From positions 1-64,000 of the forward strand of contig NZ_BSFE01000004.1 in the NCBI RefSeq assembly GCF_027922185.1: DNA of 64,000 nucleotides, written 5' to 3'. Positions 33,019 to 41,748 of this stretch are shown here, in pieces. Origin of the DNA: Maricaulis virginensis (GTDB lineage: Bacteria > Pseudomonadota > Alphaproteobacteria > Caulobacterales > Maricaulaceae). The position numbers were made by a program, and so were the translations under genes. Each line of letters begins with the position of its first letter. Within the stretch, counting starts at the first letter, position 1. Under the pieces are notes generated by a model, which worked only from the letters and a program-made list of their open reading frames with translations, was not told the DNA's origin and searched no databases.

Positions 33019-35112
33019 ATGAACATGCTTTTATTGGCCATTGGGGCCGCTGTCCTTGCCATCATCTACGGCGTCGTCCAGACGCAGCGTCTGATGGCGG
33101 CGAGCGCAGGGACCGAGAAGATGCAGGAGATCGCATCGGCCATCCAGGAAGGCGCGAACGCGTATCTCAAGCGCCAATATACCACCATCGCCATTGTCGG
33201 CATCGTCGTCTGTATCCTGATCGCGGTCTTTCTGGGCTGGCAGGTCGCCCTGGGCTTCGCCATCGGCGCGGTCCTGTCCGGCGCGGCCGGCTTTATCGGC
33301 ATGCTGGTCTCGGTGCGGGCGAATGTGCGCACCACGCAGGCTGCCAGCACGAGCCTTGCAGCAGGCCTGGCGGTAGCCTTCCGCTCCGGCGCGGTCACGG
33401 GGATGCTTGTGGCAGGCCTGGCCCTCCTGGGGGTCGCCGGCTATTACTGGGTGCTGACCGGCCCGATGGGACTGGTCCTCGGTGAGGGGGCCTCCGGCCG
33501 TATCATCATCGACTCCCTGGTGGCGCTCGGCTTCGGCGCTTCGCTGATCTCGATCTTTGCCCGTCTGGGCGGCGGCATCTTCACCAAGGGTGCGGATGTC
33601 GGCGGCGACATGGTCGGCAAGATCGAAGCCGGGATCCCGGAAGACGATCCGCGCAACGCCGCGACGATCGCCGACAATGTCGGCGACAATGTCGGCGACT
33701 GTGCCGGCATGGCGGCCGACCTGTTCGAAACCTATGCGGTGACCGTGGTCGCCACCATGGTGCTCGCGGCGATCTTCTTCACCGGCGGCCTGGCCTCGCA
33801 GATGGTGCTCTACCCGCTGGCGATTGCCGCTGTGTGCATCGTCACCTCGATCATCGGCACCTTCTTCGTCAGCCTGGGCAAGGGCACCAATGTGATGGGC
33901 GCGCTCTACAAGGGCCTCATCGTGGCGGGCATCCTGTCCATCGGCGGTTTGTGGCTGGTCACGAACTTCACGATCGGCATGGGCGAAATTGCCGAAGTGA
34001 ACGGCAAGATGATCACGGGCATGAACCTGTTCATCTCCGGCCTCATCGGCCTTGTCGTGACGGCGGCCATCATCTGGGTGACCGAATACTATACCGGCAC
34101 CGGCTACCGGCCCGTGAAATCCGTCGCCTTGGCGTCGGAATCCGGTCACGGCACCAATGTGATCCAGGGGCTGGCCGTATCGCTGGAGTCCACCGCCCTG
34201 CCGGCGCTGATCATCATCGGCGGCATTCTGGGCACCTACACCCTGGCCGGCCTGTTCGGGATCGCCATCTCGGTGACGACCATGCTGGCCCTGGCCGGTC
34301 TGATCGTTGCGCTCGATGCTTTCGGCCCGGTCACCGACAACGCCGGCGGTATTGCGGAAATGGCGGGTCTGGACGACTCGGTGCGGGAAACCACCGACAC
34401 GCTGGATGCGGTCGGCAACACCACGAAAGCCGTCACCAAGGGCTATGCCATCGGCTCTGCCGGCCTGGGCGCACTGGTGCTCTTTGCCGCCTACACGACC
34501 GATGTCGAACACCTCCTGGGGATCGAGCCGGACTTCTCGCTCGAGAACCCCTATGTGATCGTCGGCCTCCTGTTCGGCGGACTTTTGCCCTACCTCTTCG
34601 GCGGCATGTCGATGATGGCTGTGGGCCGGGCTGCGACCGCGGTCGTTGCCGAGGTGCGCCGCCAGTTCAAGGAGATCCCGGGCATCATGGAGTTCAAGGC
34701 CAAGCCGGATTACGGCAGGGCGGTGGACATCCTGACCAAGGCGGCGATCCGCGAGATGATCGTGCCGTCGCTCCTGCCGGTGCTCTCGCCGATCGTGCTC
34801 TATTTCGCCATCAACCTGATTGCCGGCCAGGCCCAGGCCCTGGCAGCCGTCGGTGCGATGCTGCTCGGCGTGATCGTCAACGGCCTCTTCGTCGCGGTCT
34901 CGATGACCGTCGGCGGCGGCGCCTGGGACAATGCCAAGAAGTATATCGAGGACGGCCATCATGGCGGCAAGGGTTCGGAAGCCCACAAGGCCTCCGTGAC
35001 CGGCGATACGGTGGGCGATCCCTACAAGGACACGGCCGGTCCGGCTGTGAACCCGATGATCAAGATCACCAATATCGTGGCACTCCTCCTGCTGGCCTTC
35101 CTGGCAAGCTAG
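33019..35112 (+). CDS. hppA: Proton-translocating membrane pyrophosphatase, K-independent type
   Basis: Inner-membrane enzyme that couples pyrophosphate hydrolysis to proton pumping. 697 residues with about 16 helices. The pyrophosphate site is visible in GGIFTKGADVGGDMVGKIE near 190 with DDPRNAATIADNVGDNVGDC after it, and in the C-terminal GDTVGDPYKDTAGPAVNPM. The selectivity segment reads GNTTKA (near residue 470); Lys there marks the K-independent subfamily, whereas K-dependent enzymes have Ala. Long leader upstream, strong terminator downstream, so it is its own transcription unit. Confidence 0.96.
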   Translation: MNMLLLAIGAAVLAIIYGVVQTQRLMAASAGTEKMQEIASAIQEGANAYLKRQYTTIAIVGIVVCILIAVFLGWQVALGFAIGAVLSGAAGFIGMLVSVRANVRTTQAASTSLAAGLAVAFRSGAVTGMLVAGLALLGVAGYYWVLTGPMGLVLGEGASGRIIIDSLVALGFGASLISIFARLGGGIFTKGADVGGDMVGKIEAGIPEDDPRNAATIADNVGDNVGDCAGMAADLFETYAVTVVATMVLAAIFFTGGLASQMVLYPLAIAAVCIVTSIIGTFFVSLGKGTNVMGALYKGLIVAGILSIGGLWLVTNFTIGMGEIAEVNGKMITGMNLFISGLIGLVVTAAIIWVTEYYTGTGYRPVKSVALASESGHGTNVIQGLAVSLESTALPALIIIGGILGTYTLAGLFGIAISVTTMLALAGLIVALDAFGPVTDNAGGIAEMAGLDDSVRETTDTLDAVGNTTKAVTKGYAIGSAGLGALVLFAAYTTDVEHLLGIEPDFSLENPYVIVGLLFGGLLPYLFGGMSMMAVGRAATAVVAEVRRQFKEIPGIMEFKAKPDYGRAVDILTKAAIREMIVPSLLPVLSPIVLYFAINLIAGQAQALAAVGAMLLGVIVNGLFVAVSMTVGGGAWDNAKKYIEDGHHGGKGSEAHKASVTGDTVGDPYKDTAGPAVNPMIKITNIVALLLLAFLAS

Positions 35113-35137
35113 GGCAGGGCGCACCTGAGAAACTGGA

Positions 35138-35168
35138 AAGCCCCGGCCAAGCTGGCCGGGGCTTTTTT
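35138..35168 (+). terminator. Rho-independent terminator of hppA
   Basis: AAGCCCCGGCCA (35138-35149) and TGGCCGGGGCTT (35153-35164) form a perfect 12-pair stem with a three-base loop, running into T-rich sequence to 35168. It begins 25 bases after the hppA stop. Confidence 0.93.
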
Positions 35169-35231
35169 GTGCTTTGGAACGCTGCGCCGGGCCTTGCGTT
35201 GCATCCTCTGGAAGCAGACAGCGAGGCTGCA

Positions 35232-35996
35232 ATGATTGCGACCGATACGCCGGCCGCCGCAAAGACCGCCCGTCTCTACCGCATGGTGATGCCGGACCAT
35301 GTGTGCCCCTACGGCCTGAAGTCGAAGGCGCTGCTGGAGCGCAACGGGTACACGGTCGAAGACCATCACCTCTCAACGCGCGAGGAGACCGACGCCTTCA
35401 AGACCGCGCATGATGTCGAGACCACGCCCCAGACCTTTATCGGGGATGAGCGGATCGGTGGCTATGACGCGCTTCGCGCTTTCTTCGGCCATCCCCTGAA
35501 GGGGACGGGGCAGACCAGCTACCAGTCTGTCATTGCGCTTTTCGTCATGGCCGCGTTGATGGGAGGCGCGGTCAGCTGGCTGACCCTGGGCAGGCTGGAT
35601 CCCGGGCTCTGGCTGACATCCGCCATCCCGGTCGCCATGTGCCTTCTGGCCGTGCAGAAGCTGCGCGATGTCGAGAGCTTCTCGACCATGTTCCTCAATT
35701 ACGACCTGCTGGCGCGCCGCTGGGTGCCCTATGGCTATCTCTATCCTTTCGGCGAGGCGCTGGCGGGCGTGCTGATGCTGGCCGGGGCGCTGACCGTGAT
35801 CGCCGCGCCGGTGGCGATCCTCATCGGCGGCATCGGGGCGGTATCGGTGTTCAAGGCCGTCTATATCGACAGGCGCGAGCTGAAATGCGCCTGCATGGGC
35901 GGCGGCAGCGATGTGCCGCTGGGTTTCGTCTCGCTGAGCGAAAACCTGATGATGCTGGGCATGGGCCTGTGGATGCTGGTCCGGCTGGCAGGTTAG
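35232..35996 (+). CDS. Glutaredoxin-MauE-like membrane fusion
   Basis: A 254-residue protein in two parts. Residues 1-95 are a glutaredoxin fold: a MVMPDHVCPYGLKSKALLE active site with a single Cys (C25, CPYG instead of CPYC) and TTPQTFIGDERIGGYDAL, the usual TVP-cis-Pro/GG region. Residues about 105-254 are four helices resembling MauE/DoxX redox membrane proteins, with a Cys pair in KCACMGGGS before the last helix. It could pass electrons between cytoplasmic glutathione and a membrane or periplasmic thiol partner; this is inference. The start at 35232 is the first Met of the conserved part. Its stop overlaps that of the convergent next gene in TTAG. Confidence 0.82.
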   Translation: MIATDTPAAAKTARLYRMVMPDHVCPYGLKSKALLERNGYTVEDHHLSTREETDAFKTAHDVETTPQTFIGDERIGGYDALRAFFGHPLKGTGQTSYQSVIALFVMAALMGGAVSWLTLGRLDPGLWLTSAIPVAMCLLAVQKLRDVESFSTMFLNYDLLARRWVPYGYLYPFGEALAGVLMLAGALTVIAAPVAILIGGIGAVSVFKAVYIDRRELKCACMGGGSDVPLGFVSLSENLMMLGMGLWMLVRLAG

Positions 35997-36667
35997 GCGA
36001 TCGGCAGTGCCCGGGTCTGCAGTGCCGGTGCGAGGCCGCGATCATTGCAGCGATGCCAGCCGGCGATGGAGAAGCGCTCGCGCCGGGCCGGGATCACCTC
36101 GTGCGGGATATCCTCGGACAGGAAAACGGCCAGCGTGCCGAATTCCGGCCGCACCTCGTCCAGCACCTGGTCGCTGTCGGGCGCATAGATGCGCAGATGT
36201 CCGCCATCGGCGGCGTCCCAGTCGCGATTGAGGTAGAGCACCGAGGAGAGGACCCGGTTGCGGGCGCCGCGGAAACTGTCCAGGTGGCGCTTGTAGAAGC
36301 CGCCGGGTTCGTAGACCGCGTAGTGGGCCTCGAAGGCGAACAGGCCCAGCATGAGGCGGTAGTTCACCTCGCGGCGCAGCGCTTCGGCAAAGGCGAAATA
36401 GGCGGTCTGGGCCGGGCTTGAACCATCGAGCCATCTGGTCTTGTCGCGCCGGACCTGGCGGACAAGCTCGTGATCCTCACCGCGGCCGATACCGGCAGCG
36501 GTCATTTCGCAGTCCTGCCAGAGGGTCTCGGCTTCCTGCGCCAGTGCGCCCAGCATGTCCGCATCGGCGAGGCGGCACACCGACCAGCCCTGTCCGGCGA
36601 GATCGTCGCACAGCGTGTCGGCGTTGAAGGCGGGCAGGCCGGTCAGGCCCAGGGCAGGAAGGCTCAA
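35993..36667 (-). CDS. 2OG-Fe(II) oxygenase
   Basis: A 224-residue dioxygenase of the prolyl-4-hydroxylase/SM-20 type. The iron ligands are visible: YKRHLDSF (HxD) and EDIPHEV (distal His), followed by RERFSIAGW with the Arg that holds 2-oxoglutarate. The region YEPGGFYKRHLD and SSVLYLNRDWDAADGGHLRIY is typical. The start is probably TTG at 36667, eight bases after AGGTGA, since the frame has no ATG or GTG before the conserved part; the longer open frame would overlap the ACT gene. The substrate is unknown (protein prolyl or other). Confidence 0.85.
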   Translation of the reverse strand: MSLPALGLTGLPAFNADTLCDDLAGQGWSVCRLADADMLGALAQEAETLWQDCEMTAAGIGRGEDHELVRQVRRDKTRWLDGSSPAQTAYFAFAEALRREVNYRLMLGLFAFEAHYAVYEPGGFYKRHLDSFRGARNRVLSSVLYLNRDWDAADGGHLRIYAPDSDQVLDEVRPEFGTLAVFLSEDIPHEVIPARRERFSIAGWHRCNDRGLAPALQTRALPIA

Positions 36668-36722
36668 TGCCGTGTCACCTGTCGAGGAAGATGCGCGCTG
36701 ATAGGGCCGGCGGGCCGGGCGG

Positions 36723-37133
36723 TCAATCGAAATCGGAGCCGGCCGAGAGCCGTTCGAGAACGGCCAAGGCGTCTTCGGCGCGGTCGACGGGGACGAAGAG
36801 ATGGTCATGGAAATAGCCCGCCACCGGATTGCAGCCGATTCCGGCTCCGGCCAGTGCCTGCGCGATGGCTGCCATGAAGCCGACGGCCTCGAGTGCTGAA
36901 TGGATCTGCAGGGTGATGCGGCGGCAGGGAAAGACGGTTTCCAGGCCGGCATCGGTGGCCGCAGCGGCGTCGACAATGAGCGTCACACCCTCATCCTCGA
37001 CATAGCGCATCAGGGGCGAGAGGCCGGCCGGTTCCGGCATGCCGGGCGGCAGGGTGGCAAAGGCCCACACGCCCGGGTGCAGGCGGGCAGACAGGCCTTT
37101 GAGCAGGGTTTCAAGATCGGTCTCGCCGTGCAT
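36723..37133 (-). CDS. ACT domain-containing protein
   Basis: A 136-residue protein with two ACT-like halves. The first has HPGVWAFATLPPGMPEP and EDEGVTLIVDAA; the second has RRITLQIHSALEAVGFMAAIAQALAGAGIGCNPVAGYFHDHLFVP, here given as separate overlapping motifs IHSALEAVGFMA and NPVAGYFHDHLF. This layout matches the small ACT proteins (COG3602/DUF2241-like) related to amino-acid sensors such as CASTOR. The ligand is unknown. It lies 55 bases upstream of the oxygenase on the same strand and is divergent from the cupin gene. Confidence 0.8.
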   Translation of the reverse strand: MHGETDLETLLKGLSARLHPGVWAFATLPPGMPEPAGLSPLMRYVEDEGVTLIVDAAAATDAGLETVFPCRRITLQIHSALEAVGFMAAIAQALAGAGIGCNPVAGYFHDHLFVPVDRAEDALAVLERLSAGSDFD

Positions 37134-37207
37134 CGCGGACTCCTGTGTTCAGTGCAGAACATGGTATGGCTGATACATCATCGCCATATAGGCGGTTGGA
37201 GGATGCC

Positions 37208-37579
37208 ATGTCTGTTGAAGTCATCTCGTTGGCGGAAAAACACAGCCAGTTCAAGGACGCCTGGGCGCCGCGCCGGGTGGCCAAGCTGGACAATTACGAG
37301 ATCAAGCTGGCGAAGGCCGAAGGGGCGTTCGACTGGCATGCACATCTGGAAGAGGACGAGTTCTTTCTCGTCACGCGCGGCATCCTGAAGATCGAGATCG
37401 AGAGCGCCGATCCGGTCATTCTGGGACCGGGCGAGATGTGTGTGATCCCCAAGGGCGTGCGGCACCGGCCGGTCGCACAGACCGAGAAAGTTCACATGAT
37501 GCTGATCGAACGCGCCGGTGTGGTGAATACCGGCGACAATCCGGACAGCGATCTGACCCAGATGATCACGGATCTCTAG
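37208..37579 (+). CDS. Small cupin-domain protein
   Basis: A single cupin of 123 residues. The metal-binding motifs are FDWHAHLEEDEFFLVTRG (cupin 1, two His and two Glu) and GEMCVIPKGVRHRPVA (cupin 2, one His). The C-terminal ERAGVVNTGDNPDSDLTQ is common in small cupins related to mannose-6-phosphate isomerase-like proteins. The start at 37208 follows GGAGG; the open frame begins earlier without coding character. Substrate unknown. Confidence 0.85.
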   Translation: MSVEVISLAEKHSQFKDAWAPRRVAKLDNYEIKLAKAEGAFDWHAHLEEDEFFLVTRGILKIEIESADPVILGPGEMCVIPKGVRHRPVAQTEKVHMMLIERAGVVNTGDNPDSDLTQMITDL

Positions 37580-37680
37580 GTGATCTGCCCGGCTCTCCCA
37601 TTGATCGCAAAGTGAGCAGCCGGTATATCGCGACTCCCGGTCCGGGGTTTATTTCGCATGCAAACAAATGAGGTCTCCGC

Positions 37681-39081
37681 ATGAGCTCCAACGCATTCGA
37701 CGTGATCGTGATCGGCGGCGGACCTGGCGGCTATGTCGCCGCGATCCGGGCTTCCCAGCTGGGTTTCAGGACGGCGGTTGTCGAGCGCGCGCATCTGGGC
37801 GGGATCTGTCTCAACTGGGGCTGTATCCCCACCAAGGCGCTGCTGCGGACCTCGGAAGTCTATCACCTGATGCAGCATGCCAGGGATTTCGGCCTGTCGG
37901 CCGAGAAGATCGGCTATGACGTCAAGGCGATCGTCAAGCGCTCGCGCGATGTCGCGGGCCGCCTCTCCGGCGGTGTCGGCATGTTGATGAAGAAGCACAA
38001 GATCCAGGTGATCGAAGGCGAAGCGAAACTGGCCAAGGGCGGCGAGGCCCCCAAGGTCGTCGTCGGCAAGGACAGCTATACCGCCAAGCACGTCATCCTG
38101 GCGACGGGCGCCCGGGCGCGCACTGTGCCGCAAGCCGGTCTCGAGCCCGATGGCGACAAGATCTGGACCTATCGCGAGGCCATGGTGCCCGAGAGCATGC
38201 CGAAGTCCGTCCTGGTCATCGGTTCCGGCGCGATCGGTATCGAGTTTGCCAGCTTCTACAACACGATGGGCGCCGATGTGACGGTCGTCGAAATGATGGA
38301 TCGCGTGCTGCCGGTCGAGGACGAGGAGATCTCCGCCTTCGCCGCCAAGAGCTTCAGGAAGCAGGGCATGACGCTGATGACCGGCGCCCAGGTCGAAAAG
38401 CTCGACACGTCGGGCAAGACGGCGAAGGTCAGCGTGAAGACGTCGAAGGGCAAGACCGAGACGATCGAGGTCGAAAAGGTCATCCTGGCCATCGGCATTG
38501 TCGGCAATGTCGAGAATCTCGGCCTGGAAGAGCTCGGCGTGAAGATCGAGAAGGGCCATGTCGTCAATGACGGTTTCGGCCGCACGAATGTGAAGGGGCT
38601 TTATGCCATCGGCGATGTTGCCGGACCGCCCTGGCTGGCGCACAAGGCCTCGCACGAAGGCGTGGTCTGCGTGGAGAAGATCGCCGGCCTGGACGTGCAC
38701 GCCTTCGAGACCGGCAATATCCCGGGCTGCACCTATTGCCATCCGCAGATCGCTTCTGTCGGCCTGACCGAAGCGAAGGCGAAGGAGGCGGGGCACGAAG
38801 TGAAGGTCGGCCGTTTCCCCTTCGTGGGCAATGGCAAGGCGATTGCCCTGGGCGACGATCAGGGCCTGGTGAAGACCGTGTTCGACGCGAAGACCGGCGA
38901 GCTGCTGGGCGCCCACATGGTCGGCGCCGAGGTCACCGAGCTGATCCAGGGCTATGCCGTGGCGCGTCAGCTGGAGACCACCGAGGCCGAGCTGATGCAC
39001 ACGGTCTTCCCGCACCCGACCCTGTCGGAAATGATGCATGAAAGCGTGCTGGATGCGTACGGGCGGGCGCTGCACATCTGA
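37681..39081 (+). CDS. lpdA: Dihydrolipoyl dehydrogenase
   Basis: E3 component that reoxidises dihydrolipoamide of 2-oxoacid dehydrogenase complexes with NAD. The 466-residue flavoprotein has the FAD motif VIGGGPGGYVAAIRA, the redox disulfide C43/C48 in GGICLNWGCIPTKAL, a second Rossmann motif VIGSGAIGIEFASF near 180, and the C-terminal catalytic HPHPTLSEMMHE-type segment (written FPHPTLSEMMHESV). No E1 or E2 gene is adjacent. It resembles the pyruvate-dehydrogenase type by overall sequence; this is by eye. Confidence 0.94.
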   Translation: MSSNAFDVIVIGGGPGGYVAAIRASQLGFRTAVVERAHLGGICLNWGCIPTKALLRTSEVYHLMQHARDFGLSAEKIGYDVKAIVKRSRDVAGRLSGGVGMLMKKHKIQVIEGEAKLAKGGEAPKVVVGKDSYTAKHVILATGARARTVPQAGLEPDGDKIWTYREAMVPESMPKSVLVIGSGAIGIEFASFYNTMGADVTVVEMMDRVLPVEDEEISAFAAKSFRKQGMTLMTGAQVEKLDTSGKTAKVSVKTSKGKTETIEVEKVILAIGIVGNVENLGLEELGVKIEKGHVVNDGFGRTNVKGLYAIGDVAGPPWLAHKASHEGVVCVEKIAGLDVHAFETGNIPGCTYCHPQIASVGLTEAKAKEAGHEVKVGRFPFVGNGKAIALGDDQGLVKTVFDAKTGELLGAHMVGAEVTELIQGYAVARQLETTEAELMHTVFPHPTLSEMMHESVLDAYGRALHI

Positions 39082-39143
39082 TCCGCATCCAAAACGCGTG
39101 TGCCGGGCATCATGGGATCGAAAACCGATTTCGTGAGGATGCC

Positions 39144-39803
39144 ATGCTGAAGTCTTTCCTGTTCTGCGCCGCGGCTGCGACAGCTCTGTCGGCCTGTACC
39201 TATGATGTCCGCGGCAGGGGGGAGGATCGCTCGGTCGATGCCGCCGGCCTGGTGGCCTCGCGCAATGTCGACGTGCCCGGCGATGCCGAATTCTCCGGCA
39301 TGTTCGTCGGTGCCGATGGCCGCGTCGGCCGGGATCTGGAACTGTCCGGTGCGACGGTGCGCTCGAACATGATCGTCGGGCGCGATCTGGAAGCCTCCGG
39401 CGGGCGGGTACGGTTCACCGGCGAAGTCGGCGGGGATGCGGAAATCTCGGCCGGCACGGCCGACATCGATGCGCGCATTGCCGGCAATACCGAAATCGCG
39501 GCCGGCCGGGTCACGCTGGACGGTCATCTGCACGGATCGCTGGAGATGGATGGCGGGCACATGGTGCTGCGCGCCGATGTCGACGGGCCGGTGACCGTGC
39601 GCGGCCATGGCCGCGACGATGGCGATGGCCGGGTCGAGATTTTCGGGCGTCTGGGGCAGGGCGGCCTGATCTGCGCCGCGGAAGTCGAGCTGCGCTCCGG
39701 TGCCCGGCTGGAAGGCGGTTTCCTGGTGATCTCCCATACGCGACCGGACGGCGAAGGCTTCGAGTGGGAAGCCCTCGGCCGCCGCGATTGCGAGGATCTC
39801 TGA
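39144..39803 (+). CDS. Bactofilin-like beta-solenoid lipoprotein 1
   Basis: A 219-residue lipoprotein. The signal peptide ends in a lipobox (TALSAC, Cys18). The mature part is a run of short beta repeats of about 17-18 residues with Gly and Asp at the turns: VGRDLELSGATVRSNMIVG, RDLEASGGRVRFTGEVGG, DAEISAGTADIDARIAG, each resembling bactofilin or DUF4097-type right-handed solenoids. Near the end, GGLICAAEVELRSGARLEG carries a Cys, and the protein ends GRRDCEDL. The same Cys pair and ending occur in the lipoprotein at 41749. It is likely exposed in the periplasm or at the surface and may polymerise or bind carbohydrate; function unknown. It ends four bases before the convergent ligase gene. 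Confidence 0.75.
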   Translation: MLKSFLFCAAAATALSACTYDVRGRGEDRSVDAAGLVASRNVDVPGDAEFSGMFVGADGRVGRDLELSGATVRSNMIVGRDLEASGGRVRFTGEVGGDAEISAGTADIDARIAGNTEIAAGRVTLDGHLHGSLEMDGGHMVLRADVDGPVTVRGHGRDDGDGRVEIFGRLGQGGLICAAEVELRSGARLEGGFLVISHTRPDGEGFEWEALGRRDCEDL

Positions 39804-39807
39804 CCGG

Positions 39808-41478
39808 CTATTCTGCGGGTTCGGTGGCTGCCGGCTTCAGCTCGTCGGCCATCAACGCCTCCACCGTCTTCTGGACGGTGCCGTAATCGGTCTTGCCGGT
39901 GCCCAGCACCGGGATCGATTCGACGTGGATGATCTTGCGCGGGATCGCCAGTTCGGAGATGCCGTGATTGCGGGCGAAGGCCACGAGGTCGGCCCGGTCG
40001 GCCTTGGCATCGTCGGTGAGCAGGATGACCTGTTCGCCCTTGCGCTTGTCCGGAATGGCGGCAGCGGCGTGCATGCTGTCCGGCCAGAGCGAGGTGGCGC
40101 AGTTCTCCACCACGGCGAGGGAGACCATCTCCCCGCCCAGCTTGGCAAAGCGCTTCACCCGGCCGCGGATGCGGATGAAACCGTCCTCGTCGATCGAGAC
40201 GATATCGCCGGTATCGTGCCAGCCGCCCTCGGGCGCCTCCAGCTGCAGCGGGGCGGAGGGGCGGATATAGCCCTTCATGATATTGGGGCCGCGAATATGC
40301 AGCTGACCGCCATCATCGATCCCCTCGACCGGCACCAGACGCGCCTCGCAGCCCGGCAGCAGCTGGCCGACCGTGCCCGGGCGGTTGTTTTCCGGCTGGT
40401 TGACCGACAGGACAGGCGCGGCCTCGGTGAGGCCATAGCCCTCGACGATCTCGACATTGAAGCGCCGGCGCAGGGCCGAGCGTGTCTCGTCCTTCACCCG
40501 TTCCGCACCGCACACCGCAAAGCGCAGCGATGACAGATCGTCCGGATCGGCGGCGCGGGCATACTGGTTCATGAAGGTGTCGGTGGCGAACAGGATGGTC
40601 GCCTTCGTCTCGGCGATCCGCTTGACGATGGTCTTGGCCTGCAGCGGCGTGGGGTGGCAGATCGCCGGCACGCCGAGGCCGAGCGGCACCAGCACGCCGC
40701 CGGTCAGTCCGAAACAGTGGAAGGTCGGCAGCGGATTGAACACCAGATCGGTCGGGTAGATCTTGATGTGATCGCGCACCTGCTCGACATTCGCCAGCAG
40801 GTTGGCATGGCTCAGCACGACGCCTTTGGGGTCGCCCTCCGTACCCGAAGTGAAGAGGTAGACGGCCGGGCTGTCCGGATCGGGATGCGCCCGCACCAGG
40901 GACGGCATCACCATCCCGACGGCAGCGGCAAGCTTGTCGCCCAGCGACAGGTTCTCGCGCACATCCTCCAGATAGATCAGCTCGTGATCCTTCTTCAGCT
41001 CGGCCTCGAGATCCTGCAGCTCGCCCAACTCGATGAAGCGGTGCGCAGTGACGATGCGCTTCGCCTTGCAGGCCTGGCAGGCCGCCTTCAGCGCGCGTTC
41101 GCCGGCGGTGAAGTTGAGCATGGCCGGGACGCGGCCATAGGCCGAGATCGCGAAGAAGGAGATGATGGCACCTGCACCGGTGGGCAGGAGCACACCGACG
41201 GCCTCGCCCTTTTCGGTGCCCGCCTTGAGGGCATGGCCCAGAGCGAAGGAGGCTTTCACCAGATCGTTGTAGGTCAGCTCGCGGCCGTCGGCATCGACGG
41301 CGGCGAGCTTCTTGCCGCCATAACGGTTTCTCGATTCGATCAGCGACTTGAAGACCGGCTTGCGGATTCGCGCCGGATCGAGATAGGCGCCTTTGTAGAC
41401 CTGTCCGGTGTAGACCTGCCCGGTTGCGCCCTGCGCACCGGTTTCCGGGGCGAGCCCGGCGGCCGGAGTGTCAGCCAT
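39808..41478 (-). CDS. Acyl-CoA/acyl-ACP synthetase (AMP-forming)
   Basis: A 556-residue adenylating enzyme of the ANL superfamily. The ATP motif is YLFTSGTEGDPKGVVLSHAN near residue 210; further marks are EGYGLTEAAPVLS near 355, GWHDTGDIVSIDEDGFI near 435 and the C-terminal catalytic Lys in GTGKTDYGTVQ. The overall order resembles the ligase half of acyl-ACP synthetase/acyltransferase Aas, used for lysophospholipid repair, but no acyltransferase domain is present. A Gly/Thr/Gln-rich N-terminus contains a small repeat (GQVYTGQVYKG). Acyl substrate unknown. It lies between two beta-solenoid genes, on the opposite strand. Confidence 0.88.
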   Translation of the reverse strand: MADTPAAGLAPETGAQGATGQVYTGQVYKGAYLDPARIRKPVFKSLIESRNRYGGKKLAAVDADGRELTYNDLVKASFALGHALKAGTEKGEAVGVLLPTGAGAIISFFAISAYGRVPAMLNFTAGERALKAACQACKAKRIVTAHRFIELGELQDLEAELKKDHELIYLEDVRENLSLGDKLAAAVGMVMPSLVRAHPDPDSPAVYLFTSGTEGDPKGVVLSHANLLANVEQVRDHIKIYPTDLVFNPLPTFHCFGLTGGVLVPLGLGVPAICHPTPLQAKTIVKRIAETKATILFATDTFMNQYARAADPDDLSSLRFAVCGAERVKDETRSALRRRFNVEIVEGYGLTEAAPVLSVNQPENNRPGTVGQLLPGCEARLVPVEGIDDGGQLHIRGPNIMKGYIRPSAPLQLEAPEGGWHDTGDIVSIDEDGFIRIRGRVKRFAKLGGEMVSLAVVENCATSLWPDSMHAAAAIPDKRKGEQVILLTDDAKADRADLVAFARNHGISELAIPRKIIHVESIPVLGTGKTDYGTVQKTVEALMADELKPAATEPAE

Positions 41479-41615
41479 GTAATCCTCCCGTGTACGCCCA
41501 TACGTGCAGGCGCCGTGTATTGGAGATGATTTTAGCTGCGCTTGACGCGTAGGGAAGGGGCGGGCTGCGTGCGGGCGTCCTTTCAGCGGGCGGCATCTCG
41601 TAATTCAAAAAATAT

Positions 41616-41667
41616 TTATCGAAAAACGGAAAAATATCCTTGATATCGTTTTTCGATAATGTATGGT
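41616..41667 (+). promoter_or_regulatory. Promoter with 13-base inverted repeat before lipoprotein 2
   Basis: TTATCGAAAAACG (41616-41628) is repeated as its perfect complement CGTTTTTCGATAA (41647-41659), 18 bases apart. The right arm itself contains TATCG-TTTTT-CGATA (41644-41658). TTGATA at 41640-41645 and TATGGT at 41662-41667, 16 bases apart, can serve as -35 and -10, so the right arm would sit between them, a position that suits a repressor. The region is markedly AT-rich against its neighbours. The remaining bases of 41479-41748 show no gene. Confidence 0.55.
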
Positions 41668-41748
41668 CTGAATCAACGCTGGGGAGCGTAGACCCGGATT
41701 TCCAGAACGCCAGGTGGCAGGAGGTCCGGGACGTTATGGGAGAGTTGA

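Noticed and set aside
37632..37647. Short hairpin before lpdA as terminator of the cupin gene
   Set aside because: Only about five pairs including a T-G pair, and a weak T-run; not strong enough to call.
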